Source: DATKMG01 sp035541995
Lineage (GTDB): Bacteria > Acidobacteriota > Terriglobia > Versatilivoradales > Versatilivoraceae
Direction: 5' to 3'
DNA length: 20,133 nt
NCBI GenBank assembly: GCA_035541995.1
Contig: DATKMG010000716.1
Coordinates: 1 to 20,133, forward strand
The position numbers and the translations under genes were made by a program. Shown piece by piece: positions 1 through 8,800 of this stretch. The notes beneath the pieces are model-generated. The model ran no database searches. It worked only from the letters and a program-made list of their open reading frames with translations, and was not told the origin of the DNA. Positions within the stretch are counted from its first letter, which is position 1. Each line of letters starts with the position of its first letter.

Positions 1-614
1 TGGCTGGTCTGTTCTCCTCCTGGGATGGGAACCTCCGTACCTATGACGTAGACCGGGGCAGGGGACCCTTTAGGCATCTCGGAGTAGGCTGCCTCGGCTG
101 CCAGACAAAGATCCACGCTGCGCTCAGTAACAACCCTGTCATCTAGCGGGGTATTCTGGTCTCCAGGATCGTCGGCACAGCGCATGCTGGCATCCAGGTG
201 AATCTTAGTGTAGCCGGCCTGCACGCAACTCCGTACCAGTTCCCGTGCCTTTTCCATGGCAGAATGAGCGGGTTCTCTCTGCCAGACATGGGGTCCCAGA
301 TGGTCTCCTCCGAGAATGATTCGCGGTTCAGGGAAGTTCGTGGCGACAGCGACCGATTTCACAAACTCCCGGAAATCGGAGGGAAGCATCCCCGTGTAGC
401 CACCGAACTGGTTGACTTGATTGGACGTGGATTCAATGCAGACGACCGTTTCATCCTGCAGGGCCTGGATCAGGCCGGCTTCCAACACGAACCGGTTGGC
501 TGAACAGATGGAGTAGATCCCGACAGGCTGACGCTTCCGGTTTGAACCCACCATGTCCAGCAGCAAAGCAGTAACATCGGCGTGCCCTGCAAGGGCGTTT
601 CGCATGCTATGCAT
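1..614 (-). CDS. gatZ: Class II D-tagatose-bisphosphate aldolase, non-catalytic subunit (GatZ/KbaZ family), 3' part outside window
   Basis: The first 204 codons are visible and the reading frame runs off the left edge. The family forms the accessory subunit that stabilises and activates the class II tagatose-1,6-bisphosphate aldolase (GatY/KbaY) in galactitol, galactosamine or tagatose breakdown in the cytoplasm. Diagnostic motifs are STSNQVNQFGGYTGM (about residues 62-76), ILGGDHLGPHVWQ (100-112), KIHLDASMRCADD (137-149) and YVIGTEVPIPGGE (189-201). They follow E. coli GatZ in order and spacing. About 200 further residues would be expected. I chose the ATG at 614 because no in-frame start lies close upstream. 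A second ATG at 605 is possible, and the purine-rich stretch GAGAAGGGA sits rather far upstream of both. It begins 22 bp after the stop of the DUF5107 gene, so the two are probably co-transcribed. GatZ and KbaZ cannot be told apart from this fragment. Confidence 0.9.
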   Translation of the reverse strand, partial: MHSMRNALAGHADVTALLLDMVGSNRKRQPVGIYSICSANRFVLEAGLIQALQDETVVCIESTSNQVNQFGGYTGMLPSDFREFVKSVAVATNFPEPRIILGGDHLGPHVWQREPAHSAMEKARELVRSCVQAGYTKIHLDASMRCADDPGDQNTPLDDRVVTERSVDLCLAAEAAYSEMPKGSPAPVYVIGTEVPIPGGEQTS

Positions 615-636
615 AGGTGATTCTACAGTTCCCTTC

Positions 637-3600
637 TCAAAAACGTTGTTGCAGGGCCGCTCTGCTTAAGTAATGGCTCATCCGCTTGTCAGGTAAGTAA
701 AGTGCTTCCTGTAGGAGCCGATTGCCCTCGTCAGCCTGGCCCAGGGCCTTCATCAAGAGCCCTTCAGCGTAAATGGCCATTCCCGGAAAATGACCTCCTC
801 CGGAAGCATAACTCTTGGCGGCGGTTGCGCCTTTCCTCATCTTATCCCGCCAGGCTGTCTCGTCAATGGTGCCGAGCTGCCGGGATGCCAAATAAGCGAA
901 GTAGAGTTGACGATAATCCTGCGACTTTGCGGCCTTCTGCCAGAAATCGCGAGCCGCCTGTTGATTGCCACAAAGCGATTCGATTTCACCCAGATAATAC
1001 TGGAATCTGGCCCCCTGGAGGAAAGGGTCGAGGCCGTCCCGGGTAAAGGCCAGTCCCGGAATTTCCTTGTGCATCATCTGAATCAGGTTCCGGGCTTGCT
1101 CGAATTTCTTCTGACGTGCACTGGCCAGGGCTTTCTGGAGTTGGATCTCAAGATAAACCTCTCGAATATTGGTTCCAAACTCCTCCCGAATAAACGTGCG
1201 GTTGGCAAACAGCCGATCAGCCTCTTCCGGCCGACCACATTCCGCCAGTGTCAGGGCCAGTTTGTGCAATAGCGTGGCAGGGAGCGCGTTTTGGTCTGGA
1301 AAACTCTCGAGTGCCGCCAACCTTTCCTGGGGACTGGATTTCAGCAGGCTTAAAGCTTGATCCATCCCCAAGTATATGTCGAGATTCGTGGGGTCGGCGT
1401 TCATCCCTTCCTTAAAGATCTGGGATGCCTCCCCCGGATCTGACTTGCCATGGAGTAATGCCATTCCCAGATTTCGATGCAAAACCGGGAGATCCGGTTT
1501 CAACTCGCGTGCTCGCTTCCATTCAGCCAAGGCCAGATCAGTCTGCCCAGTGGACATATAGAGAGAACCCAGCAGGAAGTGAGCAGTGGGGTCCTCAGGA
1601 TTTGCCTTCAGCGCACACTCCAGGACCTCCTGGGTCTCAGGACGGTTCGGGAAGACGTAACGAGTGGACTGATGGGATGCCTTTTCAAAATCGGGATGTC
1701 CCGATTCTCCCAACTTCTGGCGGCAGAAGCCGCGGTAATATGCGATTAACGGGTCCTCCTGAGGAAGCATGGCCCCGGGTTCACCCACTACTCCATCGCT
1801 AGGATACAAACGCGCCAGCAACTCCACTGCATCGTCATACATCCCGAGCGCCATGTAGTCGACTGTCAACTCTAAGACTCGCTCAGGGTCTCCCGCCAAA
1901 TGTCGCCACAATGCGGAATCTTCCTTCCCCAGCTTGACCGCCTCATAACGCAAGAAGGAATTGGGGGGATCCAACTGCTGCCAATGGGTACACCTTTCAG
2001 AAGCTTGAGCCGTTTCCCCGAGATGACGCAGCAGAGCCACTTCCATGCCTCCGCCCTTAATCGTATGAGGAGCTTCGTCCAGAGCTTTCCGGACCTGATC
2101 GAGGCTCGGTTGGTAGCGTCCGAGTTGCGCCGAGAGTTTGGCAAGCTGAAGAAAGGCTGCCGGTCGGAAGGACGGCAGAACAGTCGCGCCTTCCCACTGT
2201 ATCCTGGCTTTTGCCTGATCTCTCAGACCCATCCAGGCGTTTCCGCAATAATAATGCAGTTCAGGGTCGTTGCTCACGCGGTTCTGGGCCTTCGAGAGAT
2301 ATCGCACCGCTTCAGCATAGCGACTCAATTGTGCGCCGAGTCGTCCTGCCCCTTTATTGAGCGCAAAGCTCTCCGGAAATCCCTCAAGGCCTAGTCGATA
2401 ACAATCGTATGCTGGAAGGAGTCTACCCAAGAGTTCGAGGTCTTTTCCTTCTTCTATGAAATCGCCTTCGCCGCGAGCAGGAGCGTCAGGAATTTGATAC
2501 GTTTCCTGGGGACCCAATTTGAACTCCGACTTGGGAGCCAAATCGTATTTTCCTTCAGTATGGGAGAGGAGCGTCTTGCCGTCGGAATCCAGGATCTCAA
2601 CGGTGTAAGCCCCGGGGTCAGTCAGGGCCGCATAGGTCTTCTTAAATACATCAGAAGGCTTCAGGTTCGTTGCTTCTTCCACAACCACTCGACTTTCCTG
2701 CATGATGCGGACCTTGCCACCACCGACAGCATGATTGACATTGATGCCCACTGTCAGTCCATTGGGAACCCTGGCCTCTCTTGCCAGGTACACCACGGCG
2801 TGACGATTGGCGCGGGAGAAACCCCCAATATTGCGGACCGGCATGTAGTACTCGTGGAAGCGGAGAAATTGCTGTGGCTCCAGAAAGGCGTAGGTCTCCT
2901 GATTTCGAAACAGACCGGCCTGGACCTCCAAATAGGCGCTCTCATTATCGGATAGGGCCTTTCGCCAGTCGCGGCCGTCTGAATCCCACCCCCAGGACCA
3001 GATCTTTTTTCCGGGAAGCTCTTCGATCTCGGCGAAATGGACCATCCCTGAGTTGGTCTTGGGATTGTAGACTCCCATGAAAGGTTCCTGCGTACCAACT
3101 GCAAAGCGTGACACAAAGCCGCGAGTGTGATTCCCGGGTATACTCAGATCAAAGCCAGCCGAATCCACCGGCCATGTATCAATGTCGGCATAGCCGTGAC
3201 CGGCGGTCAATTCCATTGGATAAATGATTCGGGAATCGTCCCAGGACTCTACTGAACTGGTATTCCACCAGTAGAACCGATGCCGCAATTCACTTCGGTT
3301 ATACAAGGTGACCATCTGCTCCAGCAGTGAACTGCCGGGGTGCAGCGTCATGGCGACACGCCACATCATTCCGTAAGGCCTGTCAATATTACCCACCCAT
3401 ATGGAAGCGCTTCCATCGGGATTCTTCATGATGGCAAAGTCAACGGGCGAGACAGTCACCCAGTTATGAGAAACCGGGAAATTGAATTCTATGCCCAGTG
3501 CAACCCACGCCCCTCGGTAGGCCACTTGAGCGTACTTGATGGAAGGATTAGCATAGAACATCTCCCGGCCGCTGGTTTTATCCACGCAACTGTACAAGCG

Positions 3601-3909
3601 GCCACCCAGGTCCGGCAGCATCGTAACTTTCAGGTATTCGTTTTCAAGGTTCAGAGTTCGCCACACTCTATCCACTTTGCGGTCGGTCAGGTTTTCCCGG
3701 GTTGTGTATGGATAAGTGCTGAAACTCCGCTGGCGGAAGAGATCAAAGGGGGGATTCACATCCGGCGGACCCTCAACGTATGTGGGCAAGGTCAGTGTCC
3801 CTTCCCAAACCCGCACTTCCGCTCGCATCCTCTCGCCAGCCAGAGTTAGAAACCCCAGGAGGAAAACCAAAGATAATAGCCGATTGATCGAGTGATTGGC
3901 TCTTCCCAT
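637..3909 (-). CDS. Secreted DUF5107 domain protein with C-terminal TPR repeats
   Basis: This is a 1090-residue protein. Residues 1-30 form a signal peptide (positive N-terminus, hydrophobic LLSLVFLLGFLTLAG, then MRA), placing it outside the inner membrane. Residues about 35-450 match the DUF5107 type, related to the galactose-mutarotase-like beta-sandwich fold: LENEYLKVTMLPDLGGRLYS at 88-107, GREMFYANP at 114-122, GIEFNFPVSHNW at 139-150. Residues about 490-1090 are helical with TPR-like units, the clearest at 775-845 (AHFLLGSLYMSTGQTDLALAEWKRA and its successor). The sugar-epimerase-like fold suggests glycan binding or processing, but no catalytic activity is established and I do not assign one. 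The frame stays open to 4065. The extra 52 codons, however, lie in palindromic repeat DNA and precede a perfect signal peptide, so I take the ATG at 3909. It has only a weak AGAAG ribosome site. It is closely linked to the aldolase subunit gene downstream. Confidence 0.85.
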   Translation of the reverse strand: MGRANHSINRLLSLVFLLGFLTLAGERMRAEVRVWEGTLTLPTYVEGPPDVNPPFDLFRQRSFSTYPYTTRENLTDRKVDRVWRTLNLENEYLKVTMLPDLGGRLYSCVDKTSGREMFYANPSIKYAQVAYRGAWVALGIEFNFPVSHNWVTVSPVDFAIMKNPDGSASIWVGNIDRPYGMMWRVAMTLHPGSSLLEQMVTLYNRSELRHRFYWWNTSSVESWDDSRIIYPMELTAGHGYADIDTWPVDSAGFDLSIPGNHTRGFVSRFAVGTQEPFMGVYNPKTNSGMVHFAEIEELPGKKIWSWGWDSDGRDWRKALSDNESAYLEVQAGLFRNQETYAFLEPQQFLRFHEYYMPVRNIGGFSRANRHAVVYLAREARVPNGLTVGINVNHAVGGGKVRIMQESRVVVEEATNLKPSDVFKKTYAALTDPGAYTVEILDSDGKTLLSHTEGKYDLAPKSEFKLGPQETYQIPDAPARGEGDFIEEGKDLELLGRLLPAYDCYRLGLEGFPESFALNKGAGRLGAQLSRYAEAVRYLSKAQNRVSNDPELHYYCGNAWMGLRDQAKARIQWEGATVLPSFRPAAFLQLAKLSAQLGRYQPSLDQVRKALDEAPHTIKGGGMEVALLRHLGETAQASERCTHWQQLDPPNSFLRYEAVKLGKEDSALWRHLAGDPERVLELTVDYMALGMYDDAVELLARLYPSDGVVGEPGAMLPQEDPLIAYYRGFCRQKLGESGHPDFEKASHQSTRYVFPNRPETQEVLECALKANPEDPTAHFLLGSLYMSTGQTDLALAEWKRARELKPDLPVLHRNLGMALLHGKSDPGEASQIFKEGMNADPTNLDIYLGMDQALSLLKSSPQERLAALESFPDQNALPATLLHKLALTLAECGRPEEADRLFANRTFIREEFGTNIREVYLEIQLQKALASARQKKFEQARNLIQMMHKEIPGLAFTRDGLDPFLQGARFQYYLGEIESLCGNQQAARDFWQKAAKSQDYRQLYFAYLASRQLGTIDETAWRDKMRKGATAAKSYASGGGHFPGMAIYAEGLLMKALGQADEGNRLLQEALYLPDKRMSHYLSRAALQQRF

Positions 3910-3980
3910 AATTGCTTCTATGAAAATACAAGTTTTGAGGGTGGCCGCCGCGCTCCGTCGCGGCGGCAGAAGGAGACTTT

Positions 3981-4004
3981 GCAGTCGCGCGGGAGCGCGA
4001 CTGC
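3981..4004. repeat. Perfect 10-bp stem hairpin
   Basis: GCAGTCGCGC and GCGCGACTGC pair perfectly around the loop GGGA. There is no T-run on either side, so it reads as a palindromic repeat and not as an intrinsic terminator. Confidence 0.8.
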
Positions 4005-4032
4005 CACCCGCGGCGGTTGCCAGGGTCAAATT

Positions 4033-4062
4033 GGTCGCCGCTCGGAGATGGGCTCCCACACT
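4033..4062 (-). repeat. Dispersed repeat copy (AGTGTGGGAGC family)
   Basis: Read on the minus strand this block is AGTGTGGGAGCC, then C, ATCTCCGAG and CGGCGACC. The same string occurs on the plus strand at 12109-12148, apart from one C/G change and a 10-bp insertion there. A shorter relative, TGTGGGAGCCG, lies at 19970-19980. Three occurrences in 20 kb, all intergenic, mark it as a repeat family. Confidence 0.75.
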
Positions 4063-4148
4063 CATCCCCCCAAGCTGCCATTTTCATTGGCGGTGGCGAG
4101 CTTGAAAAGGTCTTGCGGCACTTCCATGAAAATACGGTTCTTCTTGAG

Positions 4149-4205
4149 GGTCGCGCGAGTGACCGCTGTCACCCGTCGCGACCGCGGCCCCGACAAAGCG
4201 GGGCC
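4149..4205. repeat. Two adjacent GC-rich hairpins
   Basis: The first, at 4149-4183, is a nested stem: GGTCGCG pairs with CGCGACC and, inside it, GTGAC pairs with GTCAC. The second, at 4186-4205, pairs GGCCCCG with CGGGGCC around a 6-base loop. Neither is followed by a T-run. Confidence 0.7.
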
Positions 4206-4286
4206 CTCCAGCCATTTTCGTTGGCGGTGGCGCGTCAAACCGCTTGGCCTGGTTCGAGGCATCCCCTCTTCATCACCGTCAGCTCA

Positions 4287-5348
4287 CTACTTTTGTCCAG
4301 TTATCCCTGGAACCCAGTGCAAGACGTTCTCGTGATAAAGCCTTCGCAAGACGGTTTCGGGTAGAGCAAGGCCAGAGATTTTATGGCCTCGAAGATCCTG
4401 GGTTTCATTGGTAGCAAAGTATTTCCAGTCCCGGTCGTAATCCGCGTGCCATTGTCTAAGTGTCTCCTCGGTATCGTTCCATTCCATTAGTTCCCGGTCG
4501 GTTGCATAAAGCACCCGATTCTGGTACTTGATGAGGAAATTCCGGACCTTCTCGCTTGGCTGGAGCATGAGGTGTTCGACCCGGCCAGCTGTGTCCACTG
4601 CAAAGTTGGGGTAGCGGTCCAGTCTCTTGGCGATCTCTTGTACGTCACTTTCCATGCTTCCCAGGTGACACCCCACTACGCGCAACTTTGGATTGCGCTT
4701 CAGCATACGATCCCTTGCAGACAGGATAGTCGCCTTGTCAGGCCGGTCGGGATGCCCGTACATGTGCCATGCAGGATTATCTTTGTAATAGCTGTAGTCG
4801 GGGCTTTTGGGATCCAGGGGTTGCCAGGCCGCTTCGGGTTCGGCGATATGAGCGTAAAGCGTTTTGTTCTGATCAGCGATGAACTTGAAGATGGGATCAA
4901 AGACCGGGTTGTCTGGCATCAGATACTCACCCTTCTTGGATTTCAGGTTCATGCCGATACTCTTGTAGATCTTCACGGCGACAGCCCCTTCTGAAAAGGT
5001 GTCGCCCAGTGATTCAATGACCCGCTTGGCAAATCCTGGGGCCTCCCAGTCCTCTGGATCGAAGGTGGAGCACCAGTTAACGCGCCCACGGCTTGCCCGG
5101 GTGATCTCAAGTGCTCTGGCGTGCTGGGGTTCAGCCTCTTCGTAGCCGCGATCATACTTGTCCACGACACAGATGTCGACAATCCCCATGTGCCGCTGAT
5201 TCAGCATCTCAAAGAAGGCCGGGACAAGGGCAAAGACGTGTGCGTGGGCGTCAATGGGTTCCAAGGATTCAAGAGACAGTTTGGCGTTGGGAGCCTGGGC
5301 AAATGACGGGAACGCCAACAAAAGAATGGCCAGGATATTCTTCCTCAA
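4287..5348 (-). CDS. Secreted amidohydrolase-superfamily metal-dependent hydrolase (Amidohydro_2 type)
   Basis: This 353-residue protein has a signal peptide (MRKNILAILLLAFPSFAQA) and an amidohydrolase TIM-barrel pattern. It shows DAHAH with the metal-type histidines H35 and H37, a candidate bridging lysine K126 in AVKIYKS, H167 in YAHIAEP, H228 in GCHLG and D284 in YATDRE. The family hydrolyses or decarboxylates small cyclic or acidic substrates; the substrate here is unknown. The start is TTG. A stop codon (TGA) lies two codons upstream in frame, the signal peptide begins exactly at the TTG, and GGAGG sits 6 bases before it, so no ATG alternative fits. It lies in the same direction as its neighbours but is isolated by repeat-filled gaps of 454 and 377 bp. 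A secreted location is unusual for the superfamily, though common for paralogues in this type of genome. Confidence 0.85.
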   Translation of the reverse strand: MRKNILAILLLAFPSFAQAPNAKLSLESLEPIDAHAHVFALVPAFFEMLNQRHMGIVDICVVDKYDRGYEEAEPQHARALEITRASRGRVNWCSTFDPEDWEAPGFAKRVIESLGDTFSEGAVAVKIYKSIGMNLKSKKGEYLMPDNPVFDPIFKFIADQNKTLYAHIAEPEAAWQPLDPKSPDYSYYKDNPAWHMYGHPDRPDKATILSARDRMLKRNPKLRVVGCHLGSMESDVQEIAKRLDRYPNFAVDTAGRVEHLMLQPSEKVRNFLIKYQNRVLYATDRELMEWNDTEETLRQWHADYDRDWKYFATNETQDLRGHKISGLALPETVLRRLYHENVLHWVPGITGQK

Positions 5349-5413
5349 TTGTCACCTCCAACGGCAGGATGCCGCTGGCTCCTCTGAAAGCCCGGTACGG
5401 GCGTCAGATTTGT

Positions 5414-5459
5414 AGCCCAGGGCCAGCGAGGGGTAGGAACCCCGAGCGCCGCCCTGGGT
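5414..5459 (+). repeat. Module with AGCCCAGGGC/GCCCTGGGT terminal inverted repeats, copy 1
   Basis: The ends AGCCCAGGGC (5414-5423) and GCCCTGGGT (5451-5459) are inverted copies. Inside is a small hairpin, GGGGT-AGGA-ACCCC, at 5430-5443. A second copy with the same ends but a different interior fills 20071-20133. Confidence 0.7.
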
Positions 5460-5482
5460 GCGCGTTTCGCTGAAATTCGTCT

Positions 5483-5528
5483 CCTCTCCCCCCGAATCAC
5501 CTGCCTTTCGGTGATACGGGGGGAGAGG
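5483..5528. repeat. Long stem-loop, 12 + 6 bp stem
   Basis: CCTCTCCCCCCG (5483-5494) pairs with CGGGGGGAGAGG (5517-5528). After one A/A mismatch, ATCACC pairs with GGTGAT around an 8-base loop. It belongs to the same C-rich/G-rich type as the hairpin at 5647-5686. Confidence 0.8.
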
Positions 5529-5646
5529 CAGGGAGTGGGGGGCATGCCCGGCCAAAACCTGAAGTAAGCGTCTCGCGGTGCATTCAATGATGGGATGAAC
5601 AAAACGTGTGGTTGGCCTGTCAACTCCTTTGGCCCCCTCACCCGGT

Positions 5647-5686
5647 CCCTCTCCCCCAAGCCCCAAAAAGGGGTTGGGGGAGAGGG
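5647..5686. repeat. Long stem-loop, 13 + 4 bp stem
   Basis: CCCTCTCCCCCAA (5647-5659) pairs with TTGGGGGAGAGGG (5674-5686). Beyond one bulged G, CCCC pairs with GGGG around AAAAA. From memory, similar CCCTCTCCCCC palindromes occur between genes in many unrelated bacteria. It could hinder transcription but lacks a terminator T-run. Confidence 0.8.
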
Positions 5687-5726
5687 AGGAAATTCGCGGT
5701 AACGCCCACCCAGGGCCGCCGGAGCA

Positions 5727-5760
5727 GCCTCCTGCCGCTTCAAAAATGTCCAATCTCCAG
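5727..5760 (-). repeat. 34-bp dispersed repeat, copy 1
   Basis: The minus-strand reading starts CTGGAGATTGGACATTT and ends GCGGCAGGAGGC. It matches 19996-20029 on the plus strand at 33 of 34 positions. A diverged third relative lies at 18757-18787. In copies 1 and 2 the repeat is followed, in the same orientation, by a CCCTGGGT motif. Confidence 0.8.
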
Positions 5761-5802
5761 TGCCCACGGAGTGGGCGAAGGAGAGTACAAAATGAGCTTC
5801 CA

Positions 5803-8800
5803 TTATTCCAGCCTCAGCCTTATCTCATCCTTGGCACCGCTCAACACGTCGGTCACCTTCAGGCGGTAACTGCCCGGTGGGTCGCTCAATGCCGTAGGGA
5901 AAACCACGCTACCCCGGTTTCCTTCGAAGAGCACGTTTCGGGCATACTCAAAGAGAAAAACCCCATCCGGTGAATAGAAGTGGCATTGGACCAAATGCCT
6001 TCCCGCCTTGGAAGATACCAAACTGAAAGCCGGATGATCTCCCCGCTTGGCGGTGGTGGGCCCCTGGATGGATAGCCGGTCCGGACTTGGGGTAAGGGCC
6101 AACACTAAAGCGTCCCCGGCTATAACAGTTGTTTCCACTGAATTCCTCAGGCCCAGGGAATCTCCGGAGCGAAGGTCCCGAACATACCAGGATCTAGGTA
6201 ATTTGACTTTGACCTCCTGACGGGCGATCTGACCCAGGCGAGGATCGTTGTAAGTTGTCACTCCGTCTCTGCCCATGCTCGCTTGGATGGCTTCGTTCTC
6301 CTTGACCACGGCGACAACTTCTCCGTCCCCGAATCGGAAATGAGCAATCGTGGCCTGGCCCAGGGGGTCTCCGTTAACGTCCAGAACCTTTACCTCGGGC
6401 GTAACGCCCACATGGCCCAGGATGGATGAAAGAAGTGACCTGTAGGCTTTTCCTCCATAGCTTTTTGCCCTCAAGCCGGGGTATTGGGTCAGGCGTAGGT
6501 TCAAGTAGATGGCCCATCCCTTTCCGACTTGATGGACCACGGCGACGTCATTTCCATCAATTTGAAGCAGAGGTTGCCCTGTCCGACACTCGATTCCAGC
6601 TTCTATGAATTCCAGACCTTGAAGATCTGAAGAATTCAAGCTCCATGCCGTCCCCTGGCTGGTCAGGGCGGAAGTTCCGGTTTTCCCATTCCCGGAGATA
6701 CTGCGTTGTTCTGGTGATGGTGTCTCAATCCCAAAAAAGTCGTCCAGTAGGCCTTTCTCACGCCAGGCACAATGCTGATCCATCATTCCGGCGAAAGCGT
6801 CCGCTATGACCACCCCGCCATTCTCGGCAAATCTCCTCAGAGCATCCGCCTCCCTGGAAGAAATGGCCACAGAAAACGGGAGAACCATGACCTTGTACCT
6901 CCCAGGTGTGAGGTCCCCTTTCTCCAATTGCTCATAAGACAGAAAGTCATACGACACCCCCAGGTCAGCGAGGGAGCGGACCCATCCTTCGCGATTGGCA
7001 GGGAACCCGCTCATTTCCTCCTCGTCGCTGGGGTGAATCCCTAGAATCCCGGCGGCATGCACGGAAGGCATGGAATAATGGATAGCCACACCGTCACCCA
7101 ACCGTTCGGCTTCCATCAGGAGTTTCCCAATTCCGTCAAATCTCAAAGCCCGGAAGACCTCACCCATGTCCCGACCTGACTTGGACAAGGTAAAGTCGGG
7201 ATTCACCACCGAAGGGCTCCAGAACAGGTTGGGGAACAGTACATTGTTTAAAGCTGCCGTCCAGATCTGGTTCCGCACACCGGCGCCGCTGCTGCCGTAC
7301 CCTGTCCAGAAGCCGACCATCGCACCTGGCTTGGCAAAGGACCGATGAAAGTCCCACTGGTTACCTCCCGCGTAGGAAAGGAAATGATCGATGACCTGAT
7401 CCAACCGGTACCAGTCGCAGCCATTGTAAGGAGTAGTGACCTGGGTACCCGAAAGGGCGATGTGACCTTCGGGATCTCCTTCAACCACCGCTTTCCTCAC
7501 CTGGCGGTAGGCATTTGAAAAAGAGATCTCCATATATGTCCGATGGTCCGCCCAGGGTGGAAAATTGCGGCTTCGGGTCGCTTCTTCAGTGGTTAAAGGG
7601 ATGACGGAATCCCAGTCAGTGAAGGTGCTTTTCCATTCATGGTTCAGCGCATCCAGACTCCCATACTCTTGCTTCAGCCAACTTCTGAAATTCGCCAGGG
7701 TGTATGGTCCCCAGCAAAAATCCACAGGGTCGGTATAGGAGGTCAGTGACCCCTCGTCACCAACAAAGTAATAATCCATGTTGTACATGGCCTTGTCACG
7801 GGCAACTGTTTTGGCGGTGCTGGCGAGCAGTTCCATGACTTTTGGATCATCCAGGGAGGGCGTCCGAATGAGGTACTTTTTGTCCCCTGTCCGCTTGTAG
7901 AGTTCTTTCTTGGTAAGGTACTGCAGCGAGTCGAAGTCTCCGGTCTTTTGATACTCCGCAATCGCCTTTTCAATCCCCTCCGCGCTCGTCGGCCCGCGGT
8001 CGTACCAGTACACCCCGAAGTAACCTCGGGGCATGTCCAGGTTGTTGTTGAGAGCCCCTCCCCACGTGAGACCGCTATCAATCGCAGTTGCGTGCAAGAG
8101 TTTCTGCCGAGTCGAAGCAAAATAATGGCGCGGAGTCTCAAACGAGAGCAGAGCCCTGTACTCCTTTTGGCGTCGTGCTCTCGGCATCACCATCAGAGGC
8201 TTGGACCGCAACTGGTCGATCACTGAATCTCGAGAGTCGACTAACTCAGCCGTTACTTGGACGGATTTCCCCACAAAATCCTTCAATGGACAAAAGAAAT
8301 AACGCTCACCCTGGGTCGGCCTTTTTTCCTCGAACAACAGCCGTTGGATATCATCCATGACCTTGACACGCATTTGAACATCAGCTAATTCGCCAGCAGC
8401 CTCAGCCACAATACTCATTGTTTCCCCGTCCCGGTAGACCTCGGCATTAGGCCGAATCCCCGTTACAGTTGCGCGCTTGGGGGCCACGAAACTTGTTGAA
8501 GCCCAATTCAAAGTGGCACCACTGACCGCGTTCCGAACAATCAAGTCGAAAATCTGCCGCCCACCCGGCCAACCCTGGCTCGGGCAGAGTGAATCCTTAG
8601 GAATCTCCAGCTCCGATTCGCCGGGCCCCAGGTTCAGTTCCTTCTTGTAGGAGCCAAGGACCATGCCGAATTCGCTCTTCGCGGCAACTTCCAATTCAAC
8701 CTTATTAGTTCTCGGGCTTCGGAGTTTCAATCGGAGTGCCGTTGGCCCCTGAGGAGACGCGGTCAAAGAGGCTATAGCCATATCACCTTCACGCCGTGCC

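Larger units (their letters stand above)
3910..4286. repeat. Repeat-filled intergenic gap with two copies of a degenerate module
   Basis: No gene is supported here. Two related units lie in tandem: 3920-4098 and 4126-4232. Each starts ATGAAAATAC followed within 10-15 bases by TTGAGGGT, and each ends with the 22-bp block at 4077-4098 and 4211-4232, which differs at one base only (core GCCATTTTC, then TTGGCGGTGGCG). The ends are partly inverted (ATGAAAAT versus ATTTTCAT). The interiors are unrelated in sequence but both are occupied by strong hairpins. The gap separates the amidohydrolase from the DUF5107 gene and may uncouple their transcription. Confidence 0.7.
5349..5802. repeat. 454-bp intergenic gap composed of repeat modules
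   Basis: No gene is supported. Open frames crossing it are low-complexity readings of palindromes. From left to right it holds a short hairpin (GCCCG-GTA-CGGGC at 5390-5402), a module bounded by AGCCCAGGGC and GCCCTGGGT (5414-5459), two long stem-loops (5483-5528, 5647-5686), a lone ACCCAGGGC (5708-5716) and a 34-bp repeat (5727-5760). It lies just downstream of the GH42-like gene and upstream of the amidohydrolase gene. Confidence 0.7.

Noticed and set aside
198..503. Plus-strand open frame of 101 codons at the left edge
   Set aside because: It is antisense to the GatZ coding region, whose family motifs are unmistakable.
3920..4232. CRISPR array
   Set aside because: There are only two units, of different length, without constant repeats or regular spacers, and no cas gene.
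5647..5686. Intrinsic terminator for the GH42-like gene
   Set aside because: The stem is strong, but it lies more than 100 bp past the stop, has no T-run on the minus strand, and belongs to a repeated palindrome type.
5345..5803. Open frames on both strands in the gap between the amidohydrolase and GH42-like genes
   Set aside because: They are readings of C-rich and G-rich hairpins, proline- and arginine-rich, with no conserved pattern.
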